Of a DNA stretch of 64,000 nt, positions 25,744-33,722 are shown one piece after another. Each line of letters opens with the position of its first letter. Within the stretch, counting starts at the first letter, position 1. This DNA is from Clostridium caldaquaticum (lineage in GTDB: Bacteria > Bacillota > Clostridia > Clostridiales > Clostridiaceae), in assembly GCF_023806125.1 (NCBI RefSeq), contig NZ_JAMSKT010000002.1:1-64000 (forward strand), given 5' to 3'. Position numbers and translations under genes: made by a program. The notes under the pieces are model-generated. The model did not search any database, was not told where the DNA came from, and saw nothing but the letters and a program-made list of their open reading frames with translations.

Positions 25744-25866
25744 GTGGATTTTGTAAATGAAATTGCGAAATTTATAAATGTTAAGCAGAGTGAACTATAC
25801 TTGAATCGGTTACAAATAGGAAGGTTGGTAAATTGGGAGCATAAAGAAAGGAAGTATCAAAATTGA
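25744..25866 (+). pseudogene. Short open frame, possible gene remnant
   Basis: A 40-codon frame starting GTG reads VDFVNEIAKFINVKQ and ends LVNWEHKERKYQN. It has no convincing ribosome binding site (AGGG only 1-2 bases away) and no recognised family. The composition (CGG, GGG codons) looks more gene-like than the AT-rich DNA after it. It may be the tail of a decayed gene. The rest of the gap, 25867-26089, is AT-rich and holds only the dyad before the next gene. Confidence 0.2.
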
Positions 25867-26001
25867 GATACTGTTTAAAATTTACAATTTGATTAAAAAT
25901 ATTAAAATATCTAAATATTGAAAGTTATCAAGGTTGAATGACATTTATTTATATATTGTAAAAAATTTTTAAAAATACTGTTGATTTGTTTGAAAATTAG
26001 A

Positions 26002-26020
26002 ATTATAATAATATTATAAT
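26002..26020. promoter_or_regulatory. Perfect 19-bp dyad upstream of ArsR-type regulator
   Basis: ATTATAATA, A, TATTATAAT: 9-base arms around one central base, ending 69 bases before the regulator start and overlapping possible TATAAT -10 boxes. A plausible autoregulatory operator; AT-rich palindromes do occur by chance. Confidence 0.45.
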
Positions 26021-26089
26021 AAAACAAAAAAATTAAAATAAATGATTTGGTCAGTTGCTTGTTTTGTTGCTAATGGAGGAATAGGCATA

Positions 26090-27019
26090 ATGGGTAAAAA
26101 TGTGAACTTAGATTTGGAAAGAACTGAAGAACTTTATAATGTAGCAAAAGCACTAGCTTCAGAAGTAAGATTAGAAATACTTAAGTTATTGAATTATAAT
26201 AGCTTTAATGTAAACGAAATAGCTGAAAAGCTAAATATCCCTGCTTCTTCTGCTGCTTTGAATGTAAAAATTTTGGAAGACGCGGGTCTTATTCATACGG
26301 AACTACAGCCGGGCGTGAGGGGATCAATGAAGGTTTGTAGCAGAAAAAGCGATAATATAAACATTCAATTAGATACTTTAAAATTACATTCTGAGGACAA
26401 TTCTTTCTATATAAACATGCCTATAGGTAATTTTGTAGATTGCGATGTGTATCCAACATGTGGTATGGTCAATGAAAACGGCTTTATTGATTCTGAAGAT
26501 AATCCAAGAAAATTCTATAACCCTAAAAGAAGTACTGCTCAGCTTTTGTGGTTTCATAAAGGGTATGTAGAGTATAGATTTCCAAATAGTGTACTGCAAA
26601 TTGGAAGGGAAAAAATGATTGAGATATCATTGGAGCTTTGCTCAGAGGCGCCTAATTATAGAAATAATTGGCCCTCAGATATTACTATGTGGATAAATGG
26701 TATTGAAATTGGTACATGGACAAGTCCTGGTGACTTTGGAGGACGAAGAGGCAAATTAAATCCAAGCTGGTGGCTTGATGATTGCACTCAGTATGGGCTT
26801 TTAAAAACTTGGAGAGTAAATAAGGACGGAACTTTTATTGATGAAAATAAAGTTTCAGATATTAAGATAGGTTCATTAAATCTCTCACAAGGAAATTTTA
26901 TTTCAGTAAGAATCGGAGTAAAAGAAGATACAAAACATGTAGGCGGGATAAACATTTTTGGTGAGAAATTTGGAGATTATGAGCAGAATATAGTTATGAG
27001 AATAGATTACAGTATATAA
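26090..27019 (+). CDS. ArsR-type winged-helix regulator fused to a large C-terminal domain
   Basis: The 309-residue protein begins with an ArsR-like helix-turn-helix (LYNVAKALASEVRLEILKLL, then NVNEIAEKLNIPASSAALNVKILEDAGLI, residues 12-65). Residues 100-309 form a Trp- and Asp-rich domain (LWFHKGYVEYRFPN, WPSDITMWINGIEIGTW, NPSWWLDDC) that looks like a beta-sandwich and is not a metal-sensor domain. A frame opens at 26042, but GGAGGA at 26075-26080 makes ATG 26090 the better start. It stands at the head of an oligosaccharide-uptake and glycosidase cluster, so a sugar-sensing role is inferred. It is followed by its own terminator and preceded by a perfect dyad. Confidence 0.7.
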   Translation: MGKNVNLDLERTEELYNVAKALASEVRLEILKLLNYNSFNVNEIAEKLNIPASSAALNVKILEDAGLIHTELQPGVRGSMKVCSRKSDNINIQLDTLKLHSEDNSFYINMPIGNFVDCDVYPTCGMVNENGFIDSEDNPRKFYNPKRSTAQLLWFHKGYVEYRFPNSVLQIGREKMIEISLELCSEAPNYRNNWPSDITMWINGIEIGTWTSPGDFGGRRGKLNPSWWLDDCTQYGLLKTWRVNKDGTFIDENKVSDIKIGSLNLSQGNFISVRIGVKEDTKHVGGINIFGEKFGDYEQNIVMRIDYSI

Positions 27020-27025
27020 TTTTAT

Positions 27026-27084
27026 TTTGGCAGAAACAATTATATTACAAATATCATATAAAGATTTCTGCCAAATATTTTTTA
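27026..27084 (+). terminator. Intrinsic terminator after ArsR-type regulator
   Basis: TTTGGCAGAAA (27026-27036) pairs with TTTCTGCCAAA (27065-27075) across a 28-base loop, followed by TATTTTTT. Confidence 0.75.
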
Positions 27085-27194
27085 GCATACGGACAAAAAA
27101 TATGTTTTATTACAATAAATTTGGTATAATCATAATAAAAATAACATAATTTATGTATTATATCAAAAATTTTATTCAAAAAAGAGGCATATAG

Positions 27195-28220
27195 ATGGAT
27201 AGAGAATACAGCATTGATATTTTTAAAGGATTCCTTGTAATGGGGATGGTTTTAGTACATGTTATGCAGTTTTTTTCAGACGGCATGATATATCCGATAA
27301 TAGATTATTTTATTAATTATGGAAACATAATAACTTTCTCAGGTTTTGTATTTTGTTTTGGTTATGCAGTGCAGATTTCTTATATGAACAAAGATTTTAA
27401 GTTTATATGGAAAAAGTTGTTGATAAATATTTTAAAAACATTAATAGCTTTTTATATATCTGGCATAACTTTTAAATTATTTATAGATAAAAGTCCATTT
27501 GTTTATAAAACTTTTATAAATGTTTTTATTTTAAAGGATATTCCTGGCTGGTCAGAATTCTTAGCATCTTTTGCATGCTTAAATCTTGTAACTTTAATTT
27601 TGTTTTTACCATATAAAAAGTTAATGGAGAATAAAAAAATATATTGGGCAGTTTTTGTGCTTTTATTGCTTACAACTTTCATTCCTTATGAAAACGTTAA
27701 AATTAATCAGCTTGGTATATTAATCGGTACAAAAAACTTTGCATGCTTCCCAGTAATTCAGTATATGCCCTTTTACATACTTGGAATGTATTTTAAGAAG
27801 TATAATGTAAGTTTTTATATTAATTATTTAATAGGGGCAGGAGCTTTATCAGCAGTACCGATTTTTAAATTTATAACACAAAGAAAGCTTCCAAACAGAT
27901 TTCCACCTGAACTTGAGTGGATACTAATGCCAATGCTTATATTATATTTATATTACTTAGTATCAAAGTTTTTGGAAAAATACTATTTAATATTAAAGCC
28001 GATTATAGTATTAGGACAAAATGCTTTATTTTCAATAGTTTTGAGTAATATGATAATTTTCACTATAAATTCAAAGTTTGAAAGATTACTCTTAACTAGT
28101 ACTCAGTGTATATATATGAACTTAGTAATTTTAGCAATTTTATATTACTTTATCAAAATTAAGGTTAATAATGGAAAATTGCCTGTGAATATGAATAAAA
28201 GCAAATATTTAAGAGTTTAA
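27195..28220 (+). CDS. Acyltransferase-like multi-pass membrane protein
   Basis: A 341-residue protein with about ten hydrophobic segments. The N-terminus YSIDIFKGFLVMGMVLVHV resembles the opening of acyltransferase-3 and DUF1624/HGSNAT-type membrane proteins (R/Y-x-x-S/x-D-x-x-K/R-G-x-x-x-x-x-M-V-x-x-H), where the first helix carries an Asp, a basic residue and a His. Such proteins transfer acyl groups to extracytoplasmic sugars or are uncharacterised. It lies between the ArsR-type regulator and the ABC sugar importer on the same strand, so a link to carbohydrate handling is possible. A palindrome ACATAA-T-TTATGT lies at 27144-27156 in its leader. Confidence 0.6.
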   Translation: MDREYSIDIFKGFLVMGMVLVHVMQFFSDGMIYPIIDYFINYGNIITFSGFVFCFGYAVQISYMNKDFKFIWKKLLINILKTLIAFYISGITFKLFIDKSPFVYKTFINVFILKDIPGWSEFLASFACLNLVTLILFLPYKKLMENKKIYWAVFVLLLLTTFIPYENVKINQLGILIGTKNFACFPVIQYMPFYILGMYFKKYNVSFYINYLIGAGALSAVPIFKFITQRKLPNRFPPELEWILMPMLILYLYYLVSKFLEKYYLILKPIIVLGQNALFSIVLSNMIIFTINSKFERLLLTSTQCIYMNLVILAILYYFIKIKVNNGKLPVNMNKSKYLRV

Positions 28221-28250
28221 CAGTAAACTTTCTAATATTAAAGTTAATAG

Positions 28251-28269
28251 GCGTAAATAACATTTACGC
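28251..28269 (+). repeat. Inverted repeat before the ABC importer operon
   Basis: GCGTAAAT (28251-28258), AAC, ATTTACGC (28262-28269): perfect 8-base arms, 37 bases before the solute-binding protein start. It could be a weak terminator of the preceding gene (only TT then A-rich) or an operator. Confidence 0.5.
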
Positions 28270-28306
28270 TTAAAATAAAAAATATAAAAAATAGGGGGAG
28301 TTCTTT

Positions 28307-29584
28307 ATGAACAAGAAACTAAAAAGTATAATAACTCTTACTTTATCAACTGTTATGACTGCTTCTTTACTTGTAGGCTGTGGTTCAAAGACAACTTCAT
28401 CTGGTGCAGGAGAGAAAAAGTCAGCATCATCTTCTAATAAAGATATTGTATTCTGGAATGTGTTTACTGGGCCTGATGGAGAAAACATGGCTAGAATGGT
28501 AGACGCATACAATAAAACTAATCCTAAGATTAAAGTTAAAAATAGTCCTATAGAAGCAGGTGATATGTATCTTAAGCTTCCAACAGTAGTAAGTTCAGGA
28601 GATCAAGTTCCAGATGTAACTATAGTTCACGCAGAAAGAATACCTCAGTTTGCAGATAATAATATGCTAATGTCAATTGATAAATATATAACTGCTAATG
28701 GAAATATAAAAGCTGAAAATTATGCAAAAGAAGGCTGGAGAGTTGGAGAATACAAGGGAACAAGATATGGAATCCCGTTAGACGTTCACTCCTTTGTAAC
28801 ATATTATAATAAAGACTTAATGGATAAATATGGTGCAGGTGTTTTAGATGATGGAATTATTACAATAGATGAAGCAAAAAAAATTGGTGAAGCAAGCAAG
28901 AAAGACGGAATAACTGGTATGGGTATTACTTGGATGAGAGTAAAGTTCCTTTCCTGGTATGCACAATTAGGTGGAAACCTAAGCGAAGATGGAGAAAAGC
29001 CATCCTTTAATAATTCTATATCTGAGAAAGTTTTAGGAACAATAAAAGATATGGTTGCAAGTAAGGAAGCTACTCAAGATGGTGAAGATCCAGGACAATT
29101 ATTTAGATCTGGAAAGCTTGTTATTTGGCCAGAAGGTATTTGGATGCAAAACTCCTTAAAAGAAATAAAGAACTTAAATTGGGGAATGACTCATATGGTC
29201 ACCTTTGATGCTTCAAAAAAAGTTAACTGGTCTTCGTCACATCAATTTGTAATGTTCAAGAACCCTAAGATGGATGATGAAAGAGCTGCTGCTATTATGG
29301 ACTTTATAAAGTGGATTGGAGAAAACTCATTAGAGTGGGCTAAGGCAGGACAAGTGCCCGCTTCTTTAAAAATAATGGATAATGAAGAGTTTAATAAGAT
29401 GCCTCAATCTTTCTTATTAAAGGAAAGCGATAGCCAAAAGATATTTAACTATAAATATTATGGATATGCTGTTGAAGCACTTGATAAAATAGTTTGGGAA
29501 ACAGTATTTAATAAAATGGAAATAAAAGCTGGTTTAGTCCTAGCTCAAAAAGAAACTGAAGACAGAATTAAAGCTGGCAAATAA
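28307..29584 (+). CDS. ABC transporter sugar-binding lipoprotein
   Basis: A 425-residue family 1 extracellular solute-binding protein. The signal peptide ends in the lipobox LLVGC, so Cys at about residue 25 would be lipidated and the protein held on the outer face of the membrane. The mature part starts with KDIVFWNVFTGPDGENMARMVDAYN, typical of oligosaccharide-binding proteins. It is followed by two MalF/MalG-type permease genes, and a stable hairpin separates it from them. Neighbouring GH2 and GH43 genes suggest hemicellulose or arabinan oligosaccharides as ligand, which is inference. Confidence 0.92.
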   Translation: MNKKLKSIITLTLSTVMTASLLVGCGSKTTSSGAGEKKSASSSNKDIVFWNVFTGPDGENMARMVDAYNKTNPKIKVKNSPIEAGDMYLKLPTVVSSGDQVPDVTIVHAERIPQFADNNMLMSIDKYITANGNIKAENYAKEGWRVGEYKGTRYGIPLDVHSFVTYYNKDLMDKYGAGVLDDGIITIDEAKKIGEASKKDGITGMGITWMRVKFLSWYAQLGGNLSEDGEKPSFNNSISEKVLGTIKDMVASKEATQDGEDPGQLFRSGKLVIWPEGIWMQNSLKEIKNLNWGMTHMVTFDASKKVNWSSSHQFVMFKNPKMDDERAAAIMDFIKWIGENSLEWAKAGQVPASLKIMDNEEFNKMPQSFLLKESDSQKIFNYKYYGYAVEALDKIVWETVFNKMEIKAGLVLAQKETEDRIKAGK

Positions 29585-29596
29585 TCTTACTATATT

Positions 29597-29635
29597 AAGG
29601 ATTAAGTTTTAAGGTTTACCTAACACTTAATCCTT
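29597..29635 (+). repeat. Intra-operon hairpin after the binding-protein gene
   Basis: AAGGATTAAGT (29597-29607) is perfectly complementary to ACTTAATCCTT (29625-29635), with little T-tail. Such hairpins after binding-protein genes commonly protect the upstream mRNA or partly terminate, giving more binding protein than permease. Confidence 0.6.
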
Positions 29636-29676
29636 TCAATTAAACCTATATTTAAATGATTCGAGGTGAAGAATCC

Positions 29677-30546
29677 GTGAATAATAAAAAAGTTATACCG
29701 TATTTATTTATTATGCCACATTTAATATTGTTTATTATTTTTTTTGTCATCCCATCAGTATTTGGTATATATATATCTTTTACTAAATGGAATATAATGG
29801 GGACACCTGTTTTCGTAGGCTTGGATAATTTTAGAGAAATATTAGTTAATAAAGATTCTACCTTTTACACTCAGTTTCATAATGGCTTAGGAAATACTAT
29901 ACAGTTTGTTATTTACAGCGTTCCGTTTTGTATTATAGTACCTCTTTTGATAGCCGTAGCCTTAAATGTAAAACCAAGAGGACATAAGTTTTTTCAAGCA
30001 CTATTTTATCTGCCTTCATTATTATCAATATCATCAGTAATATTAACCTGGGTATTTTTATTTAACAGAAATTTAGGCCCTATAAATAATATTTTAGGAT
30101 TAAAGGTTAATTGGGCAGGAATGCAACCTTATGCATGGATTGCATTAGTTTTAATAACTGTTTGGTGGACTATTGGTGGCAACATGGTAATTTATCTTTC
30201 TGCACTAGCTGATGTTCCGGTAGATTTTTATGAAGCAGCTTCACTTGATGGAGCAAATGCAATAAAAAAGTTTTTTTATATTACATTGCCAAGTATAAAA
30301 AATCAAATTGCATATACATTAGTTATGACAACAATAGCTCAATTTAATATTTATGGGCAACCTTTAATGTTTACTAAAGGTGGTCCTAAGGCTTCAACTT
30401 ATGTACTTCTTATGTATATAAGAGAAACTGCTTTTGGAACTGGGGAGTCAATAGCGGGTATTGCTTCTGCTATGGCTGTAATGTTAGGACTATGTATCAT
30501 GGCTGTAGCCTTATTGCAGTTTAGGCTTATGAGACAGAAGAATTAA
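29677..30546 (+). CDS. ABC sugar transporter permease, MalF/UgpA type
   Basis: A 289-residue membrane protein with six predicted transmembrane helices and the EAA loop EAASLDGANAIKKFFYITLP that contacts the ATPase (written in two parts: EAASLDGANA, then IKKFFYITLP). A frame opens at 29656, but the GAGGTG ribosome binding site at 29663-29668 favours the GTG at 29677. It is paired with the next gene and follows the binding-protein gene. No ATPase gene is present nearby, so a shared MsmX-type ATPase encoded elsewhere is likely. Confidence 0.92.
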   Translation: MNNKKVIPYLFIMPHLILFIIFFVIPSVFGIYISFTKWNIMGTPVFVGLDNFREILVNKDSTFYTQFHNGLGNTIQFVIYSVPFCIIVPLLIAVALNVKPRGHKFFQALFYLPSLLSISSVILTWVFLFNRNLGPINNILGLKVNWAGMQPYAWIALVLITVWWTIGGNMVIYLSALADVPVDFYEAASLDGANAIKKFFYITLPSIKNQIAYTLVMTTIAQFNIYGQPLMFTKGGPKASTYVLLMYIRETAFGTGESIAGIASAMAVMLGLCIMAVALLQFRLMRQKN

Positions 30547-30565
30547 ATTAGGAGGTGATGGTAAA

Positions 30566-31408
30566 ATGAAGTTAATTAAAAAGCATTTAGATAAAACATC
30601 AGCTTTTATATTCTTAACATTTATTGGGGTGCTCTGGATAATCCCCATTACTTGGACACTATTATCTTCCTTTAAGGCAGAATCAGAAATACAGACTGTG
30701 GGATATAAAATTCTTCCTATAGAATGGGTTATTCAGAACTACATAGATGTTTTAAGTGACACTTCTTCAGCACCAATTGTAAAGTGGTTTATAAATTCAT
30801 TATTTATTTCTACAACACATACAATTTTAGTTTTAATAATTGCATCTATGTCAGCCTATGCATATTCCAGATTAAATTTTAAGGGTAGAGATGCATTGTT
30901 TACACTTCTTTTATCGACAATGATGTTTCCTAGTGTTGTAAATCTCATACCTCTTTATAAAATATCAGATATATTAGGTTGGATAGATAATCCTCTTTCA
31001 GTTATTGTCCCTGGATTAGGGGGAGTATTTAATATATTTCTTATAAGGCAGTTCATGCTCGGTATTCCAAAAGAATATGATGAATGTGCAAGAGTTGAGG
31101 GTGCTAATGACTTTCAGATATATACTAAAGTAATATTACCATTAATTAGACCTGTTTTAACTGTTGTTGCATTATTTAGCTTTACTGGATCATGGAATGA
31201 TTTCTTATGGCCTTCTATAGTAATGAATGATATTGATAAGTTGCCGTTAACACCTGGATTAAAGCTTTTGCAAGGTGTTTACGATATCGAAATAGCACAC
31301 TTAATGGCATCAGCAGTAATTTCAATTATACCTACTTTTATAATATTCTTGTTTGCTCAAAGATACTTCCTAAAAGGATTATCACTATCTTCCGGAGTAA
31401 AAGGATAA
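30566..31408 (+). CDS. ABC sugar transporter permease, MalG/UgpE type
   Basis: A 280-residue membrane protein with six predicted helices and the EAA-type loop ECARVEGANDFQIYTKVILP. It has the C-terminal FLFAQRYFLKGLSLSSGVKG ending typical of MalG-type carbohydrate permeases. It follows the other permease by 19 bases with a GGAGGTGAT site, so the two are co-translated subunits of one importer. Confidence 0.92.
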   Translation: MKLIKKHLDKTSAFIFLTFIGVLWIIPITWTLLSSFKAESEIQTVGYKILPIEWVIQNYIDVLSDTSSAPIVKWFINSLFISTTHTILVLIIASMSAYAYSRLNFKGRDALFTLLLSTMMFPSVVNLIPLYKISDILGWIDNPLSVIVPGLGGVFNIFLIRQFMLGIPKEYDECARVEGANDFQIYTKVILPLIRPVLTVVALFSFTGSWNDFLWPSIVMNDIDKLPLTPGLKLLQGVYDIEIAHLMASAVISIIPTFIIFLFAQRYFLKGLSLSSGVKG

Positions 31409-31454
31409 TTATATTAATAAGTTGTAAAATAATAAAACGTAAGGAGAAAAAGTT

Positions 31455-33224
31455 ATGATACATAATTTACCAAGACAAGAATATCCACGCCCGCAGTTTG
31501 AAAGAAACTGTTGGCTTAATCTAAACGGAGAATGGAATTTTGATTTTGATGATAATAATATCGGAATAAAAAATGCGTGGTTTGTAAAGCCTGAGTTTAA
31601 ACAGATTATAATAGTACCATATATCTATCAAAGCAAACTATCAGGTATAAATAACCAGGATTTTCACGATATAGTTTGGTATTCAAAAACATTTGATTTA
31701 ACTGAAGAATTAAAGGGTAAGAGAATAATTTTAAATTTTGGAGCAGTAGACTATAAGTCTGACATATGGGTAAATGGTACTCATATGATGTCACACGAGG
31801 GTGGGCATGTGCCATTTTCAATAGAAATAACAAATATTGTAAAAGAAAAAGATAATTTAATAGTTGTTAGAGTTGAGGATTATACAACTGATTTAGAATT
31901 ACCTAGAGGAAAACAATACTGGAAGAGAACATCAGAAGGTATTTTTTATACAAGAACAACTGGTATTTGGCAGACAGTTTGGGTTGAAGGAGTGGCAGAA
32001 ACCTATTTAAATAAAGTATGGATGACTCCAGATGTAGATCGCAAAAAGATTTTTATTGAGTACGAGTTAGATGGAACTTGTCAAAATACTCAGTTAGGAA
32101 TTACTATATCTCTAGGAGATAAAGTTTTAGTTGATGATAAAATAAAGGTTATAAATGGAAGAGGGAAACGCGAATTTTGGCTGGATCAAGAAATAACAAT
32201 TGACTGGAATCACCAGGAGTCATGGGTTTGGACACCAGAAAATCCAGTGTTATTTGATATATTATTTACTGTTTATAATAATGATGTTAAGCTTGATGAA
32301 GTAAAATCCTACTTTGGACTTCGTAAGGTTTCTATAGTTGATGGAAAATTTATGCTTAATAATAGACCATATTATCAAAAAATGCTTTTAGATCAAGGGT
32401 ATTGGGAAGATTCTTTGTTAACAGCTCCAACTGATGAAGATTTTGTTAAGGATATAACTCTTTCTAAGAAAATGGGCTTTAATGGGGTTAGAAAGCATCA
32501 AAAAATAGAAGATCCGAGATATTTATATTGGGCTGATAAGTTAGGCTTCTTAGTATGGGGGGAAATAGCAAGTGCATATGTATATTCAAGAAAGTATGTA
32601 AAAAGAATTACTAATGAGTGGATGACAATGATAGAACGTGATTATAATCATCCATGTATTGTGGCTTGGACACCACTAAATGAATCTTGGGGTGTAGACT
32701 GTATTATGAATAATAAGAATGAACAGGCTCATTCAGCTGCTATGTATTATATTACAAAATCTTTAGATAGTACCAGACCAGTAATTTCAAACGATGGATG
32801 GGATCATACCAAGTCTGATTTATTTACAATACATGATTATGAGTGGAGAAAAGAAACATTAAAAGAGAGATATTCTTCAATAGAAAATATATTAAAAACT
32901 AAGCATTCAGGAAGAGGCATGTTTGCTCAAGGTTGGAGTTATGAAGGTCAGCCGATTATAATATCAGAGTTTGGCGGAATATCTTATCAAAAAGGAAACT
33001 GGCAGGGTTGGGGTTATTCCTCAGCAACCTCTGATGAAGACTTTGTAAAGAGATATTATGACGTAGTATCTGCAATCCTTGAATCACCGCTTATTCAAGG
33101 ATTTGTATATACACAAATTACTGATGTTGAGCAGGAGATAAATGGACTTCTTACCTATGATAGAAAGCCTAAAATAGATGTAGAAATTATAAAGGCTATA
33201 AATGAAGGTAAATGGAAGCCATAA
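31455..33224 (+). CDS. Glycoside hydrolase family 2 enzyme
   Basis: A 589-residue cytoplasmic glycosidase. The N-terminal jelly-roll (residues 1-180, RNCWLNLNGEWNFDFDD), immunoglobulin-like domain (180-300) and TIM barrel (300-589) are in the GH2 order. The acid/base is the Glu of TPLNESWGVD and the nucleophile the Glu of IISEFGGIS. It lacks a signal peptide, so it acts on imported oligosaccharides. Family members include beta-galactosidases, beta-glucuronidases and alpha-L-arabinopyranosidase-like enzymes; the short length and the arabinose cluster nearby leave the substrate open. It follows the permease genes by 46 bases and is probably in the same operon. Confidence 0.88.
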   Translation: MIHNLPRQEYPRPQFERNCWLNLNGEWNFDFDDNNIGIKNAWFVKPEFKQIIIVPYIYQSKLSGINNQDFHDIVWYSKTFDLTEELKGKRIILNFGAVDYKSDIWVNGTHMMSHEGGHVPFSIEITNIVKEKDNLIVVRVEDYTTDLELPRGKQYWKRTSEGIFYTRTTGIWQTVWVEGVAETYLNKVWMTPDVDRKKIFIEYELDGTCQNTQLGITISLGDKVLVDDKIKVINGRGKREFWLDQEITIDWNHQESWVWTPENPVLFDILFTVYNNDVKLDEVKSYFGLRKVSIVDGKFMLNNRPYYQKMLLDQGYWEDSLLTAPTDEDFVKDITLSKKMGFNGVRKHQKIEDPRYLYWADKLGFLVWGEIASAYVYSRKYVKRITNEWMTMIERDYNHPCIVAWTPLNESWGVDCIMNNKNEQAHSAAMYYITKSLDSTRPVISNDGWDHTKSDLFTIHDYEWRKETLKERYSSIENILKTKHSGRGMFAQGWSYEGQPIIISEFGGISYQKGNWQGWGYSSATSDEDFVKRYYDVVSAILESPLIQGFVYTQITDVEQEINGLLTYDRKPKIDVEIIKAINEGKWKP

Positions 33225-33247
33225 GCTGTGAAAGGAGTAAAATAAAC

Positions 33248-33652
33248 ATGAATAGAAAATTTGAAAAGAGATTGGCATATTTAGGAGCTTTATGGCAGGT
33301 AGCCTCTGGTTTGTATACCATGTTTATCTACTCCATAAAAGTAAGAGGACTAGAAGAAAGTTTGGCTCTTAGTTCCTATAAAGTAGAAACTTCTGCAAAA
33401 GTAATGTCAGACAATTTATATATGTTTTCAGTTACCTTTGGAATGTTGTTTATAATAATAGGAGCAGTAAATATTTATCTTATAAGAAAACTTAGTGATA
33501 AAAGGCCAGAAACAAAAATTCCAGTATGGTTTTTTGTTTGTGGAATTTTATCATATCTAGTAACTGATTTTATAAGTGCAGCAGCTTTTATAGTGTCAGG
33601 GGTTATAACACTTGCTAGAAACAAAGCCATAATAGTATATTATAAAACTTAA
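33248..33652 (+). CDS. Small membrane protein, four helices (DUF4064-like)
   Basis: A 134-residue protein with hydrophobic segments near residues 10-30, 55-80, 90-110 and 112-128. It resembles small four-helix Firmicute membrane proteins of the DUF4064 type, with no assigned function. The frame opens at 33212 within the GH2 gene, but AAAGGAG at 33231-33237 favours ATG 33248. It is 23 bases behind GH2 and ends at a terminator, so it closes the importer operon. Confidence 0.6.
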   Translation: MNRKFEKRLAYLGALWQVASGLYTMFIYSIKVRGLEESLALSSYKVETSAKVMSDNLYMFSVTFGMLFIIIGAVNIYLIRKLSDKRPETKIPVWFFVCGILSYLVTDFISAAAFIVSGVITLARNKAIIVYYKT

Positions 33653-33683
33653 AAAGCAGTGTGGGTATTCACACTGCTTTAAT
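33653..33683 (+). terminator. Intrinsic terminator of the importer operon
   Basis: AAAGCAGTGTG (33653-33663) pairs perfectly with CACACTGCTTT (33670-33680), immediately after the stop codon. The T tail is short. Confidence 0.8.
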
Positions 33684-33722
33684 AATAAAGAGGCATATTT
33701 TAATAAGCTGAGGAGGGATTAA

